Shown one piece after another: positions 50,356-62,432 of a DNA stretch of 64,000 bases. Location: the NCBI RefSeq assembly GCF_018687715.1, contig NC_056754.1, forward strand, positions 21,881,001-21,945,000. Direction: 5' to 3'. Under the pieces are notes generated by a model. The model saw nothing but the letters and a program-made list of their open reading frames with translations, ran no database searches and was not told the DNA's origin. Position 1 is the stretch's first letter. Each line of letters starts with the position of its first letter. The position numbers were made by a program, and so were the translations under genes. Source of the stretch: Carya illinoinensis (taxonomy: Eukaryota > Streptophyta > Magnoliopsida > Fagales > Juglandaceae).

Positions 50356-50762
50356 TGTTATGGGCCTAGCCCTGTTGTAGGTCCAATTGTGTGTTGAGTT
50401 TCTTTTTATTGTTGGTTAATTGGGATTTAGAGAGACTAGTATATAGTTTAGATCCAACTACTTTATGTTTAAATAACTAAGTTCCTAGTTTATTGGTTTG
50501 ATGACCTATTCTCCAATAACGTTCTTGTTGGTTGCGAAGTCTTAGGTCCTAGTTGGAGTTGACTTATTTTAGTGGAGTTTGTAGTGGTTCTTCAAAATTG
50601 TCATTGTCATGGAAAATATTATTATCTAGTGTCTTTAAGTATATACTCAATTAATGAATAATTTATGAGAAGTTGCAATTAAGTTGTTATCCTGGAGATT
50701 GATTTCCTCCAATTAATCACTTACCATTTGTTTGGATTTGCTACTTTAGAATACTCCTAACA
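50356..50762 (+). repeat. 5' LTR of the degenerate Gypsy element
   Basis: 407 bp with complementary TGTTA...TAACA ends, placed by the PBS-like motif just inside. Confidence 0.65.
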
Positions 50763-51006
50763 ATGGTATATAGAGCTGGTCGATTCTATGGCAAACAACA
50801 ACTTTACCACATGGTATTCCCATTTTTCTGAATTTTTGAACGTAGTCAAACAAATATAGAAGGCACAATAAAAAAACTTAGAGTCATTATAGTAGGTGGT
50901 GGACAACTTAGCACAACAATTTCAAGTGGTTGCTACCAATGTTGATACATAGATTTTTCAAGTAGAAAAGAAGAATGAGGAACATACTCAAGGTTCTGTG
51001 ACATGA

Positions 51007-51845
51007 TTGAGCAACCCCCTTTTTGAAGAAGCTGGTGGCATACAACCAAGGTCAGTTCGTTCAGATTTTTCCAAATTTAATGGGCAAGACGCAAATGGAT
51101 GGCATTATCACCCCGATCAATTTTTCTGCTTTCATCAAACTAACCCTTACCATTGTATCTTGTTGGCTTCATTTCACATAGAAGGAAAGGTGTTAGCATG
51201 GTTTTAGAATTTGGAGACTTCTGAAGGAATTACTAGCTGGGATAATGTCATGAGAGCCTTACTTATATGTTTTGGCCCAACTACTCATGATGATCCTATG
51301 GAAGCATTGACAAAGTTGCAGCAAACTACTACCTTGGAAGCTTATAAATGTAAGTTCGAGTTTCTTTCAAACCAAGTTTGTGGTTTGGCTGATGCTTACA
51401 AGCTTAGTTGTTTTCTTGGAGGACAATAGGATGACATCTACTATATGGTTTGAATGTTGCAACTTCAGACATTTTTAAGTGCATTTGACATAGATAAAAT
51501 GCAAGAGAAGAATGTAGCTATCCTTAGGAGAGTTGTAAGGTTGGGTCCCAATTCTTCTAAGGTATCACTAGCACTTCCAGTAGTTGAACCATACGCTACA
51601 TTGTACCGATACAAAAACTCTCACCCACTCAAATGAAGGAATGATGCAACAAGGGATTGTGCCACAATTGCGATGACAAGTGGGCCCTAAGACATAAGTG
51701 TCATGCAGCAAAATTATTTATTATGCAGTGTGAAGATTTGGGTGATGAAGAAGAGGTCAAAGCAGCTGTTGTGGTGGCAGAAGCAGCCCAAGTGATAGAA
51801 CTTGAAATTTCTATTAATGCTATCACAAGTTCCCATAACCTTTAG
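51007..51845 (+). pseudogene. Gypsy gag with zinc knuckle, broken
   Basis: The retrotransposon gag domain runs through FSKFNGQDANGWHY, FHIEGKVLAWF and WDNVMRALLICFG to YKCKFEFLSNQV. The knuckle is GLCHNCDDKWALRHKC (51651-51698). Stops occur at 51205, 51427 and 51634, plus a frameshift before the knuckle. Confidence 0.85.
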
Positions 51846-51876
51846 ATAATGTGATTGTTGGGAGGAATTCAAAGAG

Positions 51877-52390
51877 TTGGAGGTAGTAACCTTGGTGGAT
51901 ACGGGTAGTATCCACAATTTTTTGAATCCCTCTATCATAGCTATGGCTCAGTTGCCTGTTTATCACACAACTGGTCTTTTAGTTAATGTGGCTAATGGTG
52001 AAGCTCTACATAGTGATAGGATTACTAAGAAATTTTTGTGTCACATGCAAGGTATCAATTTTCATACAAATTTTTATGTGCTAATCTTGGGTGGCTATGA
52101 TGTGATATTAGGTTTTCAATGGTTAAAAACCTTGGAACCAATTTATAGGACTTCTCACAGCTTTCAATTGTTTTTTCATTTAAGGGCAGCAACATCACTC
52201 TTCAAGGTCTCACACCTATTGCATTATCACTAATGGAGGGTAAGGAATTTGGGCGTGCCTCAAAAACTGAAAAAATGGGACTGGTGATCCAATTACTTGA
52301 AGGTTAAGATTCTCTAAACTCTTCCATTGATTCTCGTCCTCAATTACAAGCATTATTAGATCAATATCATTCTTTTTTCAACACTCATTG
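51877..52390 (+). pseudogene. Gypsy aspartic protease and pre-RT linker, broken
   Basis: Active-site-like VTLVDTGSIHNFL and the flap/terminal motif YDVILGFQWLKTLEPI are visible. The linker ends in LQALLDQYHSFFNT (about 52340-52384), the position where RT normally begins after about 90 residues. Here the sequence switches to unrelated DNA. Confidence 0.85.
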
Positions 52391-53354
52391 TTTTAACTAA
52401 AGTTTTGAATACCGTTTTAGTGATTGTTTCGGTCAAGGTATTGAAATGAAATATTTCGATACCAGTATTGTTTCTTGTGCCGTTTTGGAATCGTTTATAA
52501 ATGGATAAATTATATATATACATATAAACTATATTCTAAAATAACAACAAAATAAATTATGAACTCAATAATATTTCTCAATACAAGTCTTAAGTTTTAA
52601 CAATACACATATTTGTAAAATTAAATAATATTTCTACATTTTCAATTTATCTATTAAAATAAAATCACTCATCTTCATCAATAAAATAATAAAAATCAAA
52701 TGCTTTCATACTGAAATGATATTATATATATTGAAGCTTTAGTTGAGAAAAGGCCAAAAACATTACAATTCATATGCATATATATACATATATACTAGGT
52801 GAAAACAATGTGTAAAACATGTTTACCTAATTTAATTATACGATTATTTTTAAGAATTAATATTATTTTTATTAAGAAAAAATGTTGATTAATCATGTAA
52901 TGCTTTTAGAAAAAAAAATTATAATTTCTAACATCAAAAATTTGAGAGTTAATCATAATTAAATAGATGATAAATAATTACACTCTTTTATTTTTTGTTT
53001 TGTTTAAGTAGATGATAATTAAGTAGATGAGAATTACAAGATAAGTAGTTGTTTTATCTTGGTTTCTCCATGCCATTTATTTACTACAAATTAAAACCAG
53101 AATAGTTACAAAATATAATCCTTAAAATTATTTAGAGTATATGTTTCAACATGAAAAGAGTAGATGAAATTAAAATAATGCCATAGAAAATCTGATTATC
53201 ACAATAATGGCATGTGAGAAGTGAGGGAAAGGAGATATATAAAAGATGAAAGTGAAAATAAAAGTCATTCCTATCTTTACAAGGCCCTCACCTCTCCTTC
53301 ACTTTCTTGCCCAACGCTAAAACACTATTAAACATAACTTTCAATAGCATGTAG

Positions 53355-53440
53355 GTCACTTCTTAGGTTCCTTTCTCTGCTGCTTTTGAAGGCCAATAAC
53401 ATCAGGTGTCTCAACACCAGTAGGAGTGTTGAAAAAAACA
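53355..53440 (-). pseudogene. SF3B2-like (SF3b 145 kDa) exon fragment
   Basis: The minus strand reads TPTGVETPDVIGLQKQQRKE followed by PKK and a stop. This resembles the conserved SF3B2 segment with ETPDVI and a K-Q-R-K-E-P stretch. It is truncated before the PSP domain. Only about 25 residues are visible, so the identification is moderate. Confidence 0.55.
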
Positions 53441-54727
53441 CATATAAGTAATGGAAAATGCAGTATACAAAACAAGATCAGGTAATGATCTACAATAAAC
53501 TATTTAAGCACATAGCATGAAACATGAAAAGACCATGATCACAATAGTTGAAGAAAATGAAGTTGAATTTGGAATGATAATTCTGATATGATCGCAAGGG
53601 ACAATTATTTCATCTATTTTGTTTTTGTTTCTTTTACCTTTTTTTTTGTAAGTAATCAAAATCCATTCCATCTTTACGTGTAATGAGCCAGAAATTTCAA
53701 TTCTCAGGAGTTATATTAGGTGATTTGATTAAAATCTTTAGTTAACCATAAGAAAGTAGATAAGGGTACAATTAGTGGTTGTACCTGAAGGCATACACTG
53801 AAATAGATTGGCACAAAAAGTGGCCTTCAAATCCCTATATATCGATACAAGATTATCCATGAAAGGAGCGATTATTAAGTCTGTCAACCATAAGAAGATA
53901 GATAAATCATTTGTATCAACAAAGAGACAAAGAATAGCTAAGAATGATTCTCTTACTGACCATTAAAAGATACTAATTAGAAAAGGTAAAAAATAGAGAT
54001 CTATGATGCCTATGCTTGGTTTTGTATGTAGAATATCTTAATTCCCATGTGGTTTTCATATATTTTTTTTGTCATGTGTTTAGAGGTACAACCATCTTTT
54101 TACAAATTGAAGTAGAAAAAGGAAAATTAGAAAATGTCACAATTTAGCATAAGATATTCACATGACCAAAAAAAAAAAAAAATGGAAATTCACCTAACTA
54201 AAACATTTCCTTGTCAACTTAATCATTAAAAGGAGGATTTGTCTACCAAGAGTGGTAGTAGTATGTGCAATAGACTCCTCTCCTTTCTTTTTTTTTTTTT
54301 TTTTCTTTTTGGAACTATATGCAGTTGATAATGAAATCAGGAATAACAGGAGTAGGAAAACCCTAGAAAATGCAAAAAAATTAGTTTTCTCTTCATCAAG
54401 CTTGTATCAAGGTTTTCATCTTGTACACTCCTTGTGTACTTGATTTTTGCCTAATTACTGGAATAAAATTTCTTATTACCTATATAAAAAAAATATTGGC
54501 TAATGCTCAACTTTCATGAGCAAAACCATAAACTCAGTACCAAAAAATAAGCAAGAAATCACCTTGACAACGTGTTCATATTCTCTTGAAAGTCCAAAAC
54601 TCTAAGAATAAAACTGAATCAACAAAACAAAAAGCTCTATTCCTTAAAAATATTACCACAAACCCATTACGGGTGAGAGCATGGAAAAAGCATATTGAGA
54701 TATTATAGGCCTAAACATATCCCATAC

Positions 54728-55410
54728 CTATATCTTTGCTATGGTCTTTGCATCAACAAACTTCTGTCCAGCAGGCCAAAGCATCTTGTTGAAAAGGACC
54801 AGCATTGACAATGTACATTTGATGCAATGTCTATGGATTTATTGAAATAGTTATATATATATATATATATATAAGCAATACAATATTTGAAAACCAAATA
54901 TAATTGGGAAAACTCCAATACCTCAGGACAGTAACTATTGTCAATTTTTGTCATGGCAGCCAAGAGATTTGCAACAGTCTGGATAGAACAAAACGTAATT
55001 ATCAATTGGCGGCTAAAATTCTAGAAAGAAGTACTTGCAAGTTACACAAAGAACCAAACATTAGTAGAAGAAAAATATTTTTAAGTTTTATCCATAACAT
55101 AATTAGTATTTTATTCTTGTCTAGGCCTATTAACAGTGTGATTTAGAGTATCCCAGCATGATGACAGTGTATAGAGCAGTAATGCTAAATCTAGATCAGA
55201 TTCAACTCTAAAACGTATTGAACAACATAAACCAGTGGTAATTTCCACTTGCCCCCCTAAAAAAAAAAAAAAACAGCAAAGTTGGCAAAACTTTACTGAG
55301 ATTCTCTCATGACCGACCCAATTTAGTTTGACAAAGACTTTCTAGCAGAAAATTCAACTTACCAGGCCCTGCACATCCAATATTGTTGTTGGAACCATCC
55401 AATTCCTTTT
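54728..55410 (-). pseudogene. Sec14-like lipid-transfer (CRAL-TRIO) gene fragment, 3 exons
   Basis: Three exon pieces with splice-like borders: 55410-55363 (PTTILDVQGL, then GTAAGT), 54978-54922 (TVANLLAAMTKIDNSYCPE) and 54830-54728 (TLHQMYIVNAGP, frameshift, then KMLWPAGQKFVDAKTIAKI). They match the central CRAL-TRIO lipid-binding fold of plant Sec14/SFH proteins. A 2-nt deletion shifts the frame after NAGP, and the exon's last codon is TAG where Gln is expected. N- and C-terminal exons are missing. Retained introns mean the fragment was copied as DNA, not from mRNA. Confidence 0.8.
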
Positions 55411-56565
55411 ATATATATTGGTATGCCTTGATTGTGATGTATAATTACTAATCAAAGTTAAAAAAAAATACAATTTATTTAATATCAAAACTCCATAAAC
55501 ATTTGTCCCTCAACAAGACCAAAATTAGGGGAAAAAATCTAAGAAGACTTCCCCAATCCCAAACTAAACATAGCAATAAAAAAGAAAAAAATAAATAGAA
55601 ACAAAAGTTCAGAAAACAACTTCTCTATTCTAGAAGCCCAATATCCACGAGAACCGAAATACGTACAAACCCATCAAAAGCTTGCATATTTGAACACATA
55701 AACATCTAGAAAATGAACGACAAACAAAAATTAAACAAAACGCATAGAAATTGAACGAAAAAAACCCTAAATGCAAAACTATTTACACATACCCAAATGC
55801 ACGAAACAAAGGTCCAGCAAACCCGCAAAAATCCAAATTCGAAGTACAAGATGCCAAAAACATTAACACAAAATTTGGCTAGCAAATTTCCATTAAGCAA
55901 GCTTTTGTTGATTGTGATTTTCGTCAAGCCCTAGGAATCCATACAAAAGCCTATAAAAACATAAAAAAAAAAAAAAAGAAAAATTAATCTTAATACAAGA
56001 AAATATAACTTCAAAACCACAAAAAACCTAAAAAACAATTAAAAAGAATGAGAAATACTGGGCAGATTTAACTTTTTAGAAGCAATGTTTCGGAAAGTGT
56101 AAGATGGGTGTTATGGTTAGTAGTGGTAAAGGAGGAATGGAGGCGTGAGAGGGCTTTGGATGCTAAAGGAGGGATTTGAACACTCCGAGAGAGATTTTGG
56201 GGGTTGGCATAAGCCATTGACGAGGCACATCGGGAGCCCTCATGTGAAAGACGAAGCAAGATCGATAAATACGAAGAGGCGCTTGATGCTGGAAGCACTA
56301 GTTTCCTTTCTCATAAATATTTTTTTATAGCAACAAATGAGACAAGAGAAGTTCGATAGCCCAGACGGATTTAATGGAAAATAATTAAAATTATTGTAGC
56401 TCCGTTAAAACAAAAAATTTTCGTTTGAGAGGCTCTTTATATATATAAATATATATAATTTTTTTTATATTTATAATATTCGTTTTGCGGTTTAGAATTA
56501 ACTATGATTTATGATGTATTAAGTATGATTAGAGGGCTCTTTATAAAAAGACTATAAAAGTCAAA

Positions 56566-57520
56566 TTTCCCATTCTGGTAGTTGATGAATTATTGGATGA
56601 ATTACACTAAGTCATTGTTTTTTCTAAACTCGATCTTAGATTTGGTTATTATCAAATTAGAGTTTGTCTTAGTGATGTTTCCAAAACAACTTTTTGTACT
56701 CATGATGGTCACTATGAATTTGGTAATGTCATTTAGCCTTACTAATGTTCCGGCAACCTTCCAAAGTTTGATGAATTATTGGATGAATTACACTAAGTCA
56801 TTGTTTTTTCTAAACTCAATCTTAGATTTGGTTATTATCAAATTAGAGTTTGTCTTAGTGATGTTTCCAAAACAGTTTTTTGTACTCATGATGGTCACTA
56901 TGAATTTTTGGTAATGCCATTTAGCCTTACTAATGTTCCGGCAACCTTCCAAAGTTTGATGAATGATTTATGATATCTTCCCTCCTTGTTTGCTCAAATT
57001 CCACCTGTTTTCTTTGATAACATACTTGTATATAGTAAAACTATGGAGAGTATGTGCACTACCTTAAATTGGATTTAGAAACACTTCAACAACATCAATT
57101 ATTTGCTAAATGTACTAAATGTAGTTTTTGGGTGGTCTGAAATTAATTATCTTGGACATTTAATTTCAAAAGATGGTGTCTGAGAAGATCCTTACAAGAT
57201 TGAGTCAATGATTAATTGGCGCTTTCCCACTAATTCTAAATCTCTTTGTGGCCGGGTTCATAGGTCTCATGTGTTACTATAGGAAATTCATCAAACATTT
57301 TGGTCTAGTTGCTGCCCCACTTATAGCCCTACTCAAAAAAAGACCATTTCATGGGGCTGAAATAGCAACCGAAGCACTCCAAGCCCTCAAGAAAGTAGTC
57401 ACTTTCCCACTATTTTTGACAATTCCTAATTTTATTAAACCTTTTACAATTCAATGTGATGTATCAAGTTTTGGACTGGAGCAGTGTTGTTGTAGCTTGG
57501 AAGGCCTATCGCATTTATGA
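56566..57520 (+). pseudogene. Gypsy reverse transcriptase with 186-bp duplication
   Basis: The sequence resumes with KFPILVVDELLDELH and IVFSKLDL, then [26 protein letters not shown] (where YVDD/YIDD would be) and NYLGHLISKDG. A 186-bp segment (56583-56768) is repeated in tandem. Stops and shifts are frequent. RNase H starts near 57446 (FTIQCDVSSFGLEQ). Confidence 0.85.
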
Positions 57521-59215
57521 ATCACACTTTAAAGGGAAGGGCATTGCATTTCTCAACATATGAAATGAGTTATTGGCATTGGTACTTGTTGTAAGGAAAT
57601 TGTGTCCCTATGTTCTAGGGTAGAAGTTTATTGTCTAAACTAATCAACAGTCTCAAAAATCTGTTGGATCAGCGTGTATGCACTCCTACACAACAAAGGT
57701 GGCTAACCAAATTGTTAGGATATGATTTCGAGGTACATTATGAAAAAGGAAAAGAAAACTGTGTAGCCAATGCATTATCTAGACAACTTGAAAGGGAACT
57801 TGTTGCTATAACAACACTGGTTACTTGGCTTCAACAACTGAAATCTAACTATACTACTTATGAGCTAATTTCTTTGCTGCAACAGTTTTACAGAGGACAA
57901 CTAGAATCCAGCAAATATACCATGAGGGCATCTTTTTTACTAAGGGAGAATTTACATATATGTTGATACTTCTCTTAAGACACAGCTCATGCAATTATTG
58001 CATTCTGGGTTCCACGTACAAGACACTCCACATAGCCAGATTTGAAATGTTTTGGAAAGGTACGACAAGGATATTGGGACTTTCATTAGAGAATGCGAAA
58101 ATTGTAAAAAAAAAACAAGAGTGAAAACATCCTCACTCCTAGGCTTTTGCAGCCACTTCCAATTTCAAACAAAATTGGCATGAAATCCCAATGAACTTTA
58201 TTAAGGATTTACCTTTATCTCAAGGTTGCAATGTTATTTTGGTATTGGTAGATCGTCTCATTACATATGGACACTTTATCTCCTTACTCACCCATATACA
58301 ACTTCTAAAATTGCCCATATTTTTATGGATAATGTCTTCAAGTTGCAAGGGATGTCATCATCAATTGTCACATATTGTGATCCCACATTCATAAGTATAT
58401 TTTGGAAGGAATTGTGCATATTACAAGGGACCTCTCTAATTTAGTTATGCCTACCATCCATAATTAGATGGTCAAACTGAAATTGTGAACAAATGCATGG
58501 AGCAATACCTTTAGAGTTTCACAGTGGGCAAGCATTGTGATTGGGAAAAATGGCTTTCTTTGACTGAGTGGTAGTACAATACCAATCTTCACCCTTCCAC
58601 CAAACTAATCCCATTTGATTCCCTCTATGGCTACCCGCCCCCATGATTGCTACCCTCTTTCCTAAGAATGACACAAGTTGAAGCTATGTATGAGACCCAA
58701 TAACTACAAGAGAAACAGATTTTTGCAACTAAAATTTTGCAACCAAAATGACTATTTTCAAGGAAAACGTGTATGATTTCATTAGAAATAGTCATTTTGG
58801 TTGCAAAAATTCATTTCTCTTGTAGTATATATATAATTATATACAGACTAGGGATAAGTTGACATTTTTGTCAGAAATAGTCATTTAGGTTGTAAAATTT
58901 TGGTCGCAAAAACCTATTTCTCTTGCAGTGTATATAATTATATACGAACTAGGGATAAGTTGGGTCACTTCAACAAAATTTACAGTTTGCATAAGCAAGA
59001 ATTAAGAAATTTGTAGATTTACAAAGAACAGAGCAAGAGTTCAAAATTAGGGATTTTGTTTGCATGAGGTTAGAGCCTTATCGACAACAATCCATCATTA
59101 TGTGGTAAAGTTTGAAGCTTTCCACAAGTTTTTATTGGCCTTAAAAATTTTGGGAATGAATTGGTATGGTGGCTAAGAAATTAAAGCTTCCAGTAGAGGC
59201 TAGGTTTCAAACCTA
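57521..59215 (+). pseudogene. Gypsy RNase H and integrase, broken
   Basis: The RNase H end is clear: RWLTKLLGYDFEVHYEKGKE and CVANALSRQ (57698-57786). The integrase zinc region (LLHSGFHVQDTPHSQ, CENCKK) and core (MNFIKDLPLSQG, VLVDRL, TYCDPTF) follow to about 58680. The C-terminal part with KLKLPVEARFQTY is near 59170-59212. A MITE interrupts it at 58702. Confidence 0.8.
58702..58827. repeat. CACTA-type MITE plus adjacent partial copy
   Basis: The ends read ACTACAAGAGAAA and TTTCTCTTGTAGT, flanked by ata on both sides; terminal C/G may have mutated to A. It was inserted into the Gypsy integrase region. A partial second copy ending CTCTTGCAGTG (to about 58929) follows, and the flank TATAATTATATAC...ACTAGGGATAAGTTG is present twice. 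This indicates a local duplication of MITE plus flank. Confidence 0.7.
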
Positions 59216-59218
59216 CAC

Positions 59219-59937
59219 GATAAAGGGTTAGAATTGCATAATTAAGTTGCTTAAATGAGTGATTTATTTTATCAAATGAGAATTGCGCACTTATTTATAC
59301 ATCAAATTCTAATATTAAATGTCAAATTAATTGATGCCAATATTTTGCACACATAAAGTTCTATATTTTTCTTTAAAAGAAATACACTTTTAATATACTA
59401 CAGGATATTAATGAAAATACTAGAAAAAAATAGAATTGGCTGGACGTGGAGCAGGACAACAGAAGAAATCACGCACAGAAAAGGAGCACGATGCAGAGCC
59501 ACTGGACGCAGGACCTCAACGCCAGAGGACTTCACACGCATGAGGCAAGGGCAATGCAGGCAGTCGGCTCTAGACACAGACCTGAGGGGCATTCTACATT
59601 TTATTTTTACTTTTTCTTTCTTGTTTTTAGTTAGGTGTCGGCGTGAGGCTTTACCTTTTGGGTTTTGAGTTATTGTTTTATTATTATTATTTTTTTCTTT
59701 GTCTTGTACACAGACTTAGGGAGGGCTTGTTTTTACTTTATGTTGGGTTTTTATTTTTATTTTTATTTTTCATGGAGACGGCGTAGGGACGTAACTCTCC
59801 CTCACTCTCTCATTCATTTTTTTTTTTTTTATACTTTTTTTGTTTCTAAGCTTACTTTTCATTTTGAGTAGTTTCAGTAGTAGTTCTTAGTTTTTATCTT
59901 TTTGTTTCTTCAGAGACTTGAGGCGGCGGCAGAGATG

Positions 59938-59990
<53 letters not shown>

Positions 59991-61059
59991 TAGAGTCATT
60001 TTTATTTTTTTTCTTGATTAGTGTTGTTCAGACGTCTTTTTGAGTTTTTCCAGACCTTACGGGCTGGTCGACTGGTTTTGATATTAGTCATTTTCTTTTT
60101 CGTTTCACGGATCTACTTCTTATTTCTTTGTGGTTTTGGCAGTTGGTTATTTTATTTCTCTCGCTTTACGTTTTGGTTTCACAGCTTGTTATTTTCATTT
60201 TAATTATTGTTCAACTTGCTATTTTTATTTTTCTGTATTTATTTCATAAAACACCTTGGAATGTTAGGGTTCATCATTTCTGAACATTTTACTAATTTAG
60301 ATATGATAGGCTAGATTTTGGACTTGGAATTCAGTGAGTAACCTATGATTGATTTGGGATGGATTTTCTTCAATATTATATGATTTCAATGATTAACTTA
60401 TTGGATAATATTTCAGTTTACATCTAGAAAAGATTAAAGTTCTCTGTTCTTAGTTTAGATTAGTTGTAGACGTAAAGGAACAATTAATATTTAACAAGTA
60501 ACAAGACTTTGATGACTTTCTTCCAATATTTTATAATTGTTATATAATCTGTCAAGTGGTTTTATTAGGCTAATAATTGGGGTTCATTGTTATATTATCC
60601 GACCATGATTTCTAAGAATGGGAGCATAGTTGAGAGAAGATGAAAAGAGAAGTAAATTCATCTCCAAATTAGTGGGTGAAAATTGTATCCCAAGTATTTG
60701 TTTTATTGTTTCTTACAAGTTTAATTCATTTGCTACACACTTTCTCTAAGTCTCTTAGTTTTGATAATTTTAGAATCATAAATTTATTTTTATTTTCAAT
60801 TTAATTCGAGCTTGAACTTCCAACACAATCACTAATCATACTCTTAATTCAGTCCACACTTCCTTCATAAATAATCCACATTTTAGTTCAAGACTTTATT
60901 CTTTTCAAAATTTCTTGTCACCATGAACGTCAATATTTTATCTTGTGATTATAAAAGGTTTGCTTAATTCTCATTGTCCTTATGAATTCGATCTTGAGAT
61001 TTACCCTCGTATTATTTTGATAGTTTCTAAGCTTGGAAGACAAAATTATAAATTGATCA
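59219..61059 (+). repeat. 5' LTR of the Athila/Tat-like element
   Basis: It ends TTGATCA just before the primer-binding site. The start at about 59219 is inferred from the end of the preceding Gypsy coding remnant. It contains a (CT)n run at 59940-59987 and T-rich stretches. ORFs in it are artefacts. Confidence 0.6.
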
Positions 61060-61065
61060 AGTTTT

Positions 61066-61083
61066 TGGCGCCATTGCGAGGAC
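61066..61083 (+). promoter_or_regulatory. tRNA-Asp-type primer-binding site
   Basis: It begins TGGCGCC and matches the 3' end complement of plant tRNA-Asp (TGGCGCCGTTGCCGGGGA) at most positions, with about five mismatches. It lies 6 bp after the LTR end. Confidence 0.8.
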
Positions 61084-61217
61084 AACTGGTGTTTTTCAAA
61101 GCATTCTCTTTTTCCTGAGAGGACGTTTGTGGAGCTATGAACCTCTTCACAGCCTGGGTGATATCTTTACCTCTCATTTTATTTGTTTACTTTTATCTTG
61201 TTTTGTGCTGAACTTGC

Positions 61218-62272
61218 ATGTCTGGTTGGGCTAGAGATAACACATATAGACTTGCTAGGACTGAATCATCAACCTTATCATCGAATGCATCATCTGTTTA
61301 TCTTAATCTAGCATTTGAATCATCATTTGACACTCATAGTAACATGGTTGAAGAAGAAGGACACAATGATAGGGAAATGGTAAATCCCAATAGGACACTT
61401 AGAGAATATTTGCATCATGTTAGGACCACCACTCCATCATGCATCATTACACATTTGAATACTCATAATTTCAATTTTAAACCTGAAATGATACCATTAA
61501 TTCCACATTTTCATGGCATGGAATCTGAAAACCCTTATTTGCATATCAAAGGGTTTGAAGAGGTTTGTTCTACATTCATAGACTGGACCTGCACTGAGGA
61601 GGTCATTAGACTAAGGTTGTTTTCATTTTCCTTGAAAGATAAAGCTAAAACATGGTTGAATTCATTAAGACCCAGAACCATAGGCACTTGGCAGGAGATG
61701 CGAACAAGATTTTTGAAAAAAATTCTTCCCAATACATAGGACAAATGCTTTGAAAAGACAAATATTGAATTATTCTCAAAAGGATTCTGAAACTTTTTAT
61801 CAATATTGGGAAAGGTTCAAAGATCTATTAGATTCATGCCCACACCATGGTTATGAATATTGGCGTGTGATTAGTTTTTTTTTATGAAAGTTTGACACCT
61901 AAAATGTGCCAATTTGTACAAACCATGTTTAATGGAGAATTTTTTGACAAAGAGCCTGAGGAGGCATTTGAATATTTTGATTATCTTGCTGAAAATGCCC
62001 AATCTTGGGACACAACTGATGTGCATGATAGGTCTAGGCAAGTTGAGTCTAGTCATGGGAAATATACTGTAAATGAAGATAATGATTTGCGTGCTAAATT
62101 AACCTTACTGTCTAGAAAAGTGGAAGCCATGAAATTGAAGAAAGTAAATGAAGTGCATGCTGTCCCTAAATTTTTTGAGAAGTGTGGCATATGTGAGGAT
62201 CGTGGGCATTCAACTAATGAATGTCCCACGATCCCTACTTTCAAATTAAGAAATATTATTGGACCAATCTAA
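61218..62272 (+). pseudogene. Gypsy (Athila/Tat-like) gag, broken
   Basis: The first ORF (61218-61739) has TLREYLHHVRTTTPSCI, FHGMESENPYLHIKGFEEV and LKDKAKTWLNSL, a standard retrotransposon gag domain. After TAG at 61737 and shifts, 61892-62272 continues with FDKEPEEAFEYFDYLAENAQ and a zinc knuckle CGICEDRGHSTNEC (62184-62225). Confidence 0.9.
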
Positions 62273-62432
62273 TGTTGTAAATATGATACATAAACCATAT
62301 TCTGGTCCTTGCTTTAATTCTTATAATTCAGGATGGATGAGTCACCCAAATTTCAGTTGGAGGGGTGACCAGCATGTAGCTCCAGCAACCTTGGCTCCGG
62401 CGCCCTCTCAACTCGCAATTTAAGCACCTCCA

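Larger units (their letters stand above)
52391..56565. mobile_element. 4.2 kb insertion carrying host gene fragments
   Basis: This segment replaces the protease-RT junction of the Gypsy element. It begins TTTTAACTAAAGTTTTGAATACCG, with a TTTCGGTCAAGGTATTGAAATG-like stretch seen in other plant repeats. It carries minus-strand fragments of two host genes (Sec14-like, SF3B2-like) with introns retained. The right part (56330-56540) has two GGCTCTTTATA motifs. About 270 bp of Gypsy sequence is also lost at the junction, so it was not a simple clean insertion. Transposon class is unresolved (Helitron or Pack-type possible). Confidence 0.55.
50356..59215 (+). mobile_element. Degenerate Gypsy LTR retrotransposon, 3' LTR missing, internally disrupted
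   Basis: It starts with LTR 50356-50762 (TGTTATG...CCTAACA), followed by a decayed Met-tRNA primer site (TGGTATATAGAGC, 50764). In order come gag, zinc knuckle, protease, RT, RNase H, integrase and the integrase C-terminal region (LKLPVEARFQTY, to about 59215). The order RT-RNase H-integrase is Gypsy. A 4.2 kb segment (52391-56565) interrupts it between protease and RT. Many stops and frameshifts. No 3' LTR was found; the next retroelement begins directly after. Confidence 0.85.

Noticed and set aside
56068..56298. 76-aa minus-strand ORF resembling a transit peptide (Ser/Leu/Arg-rich)
   Set aside because: No family recognised and no downstream exon found; it may be a third captured fragment but cannot be supported.
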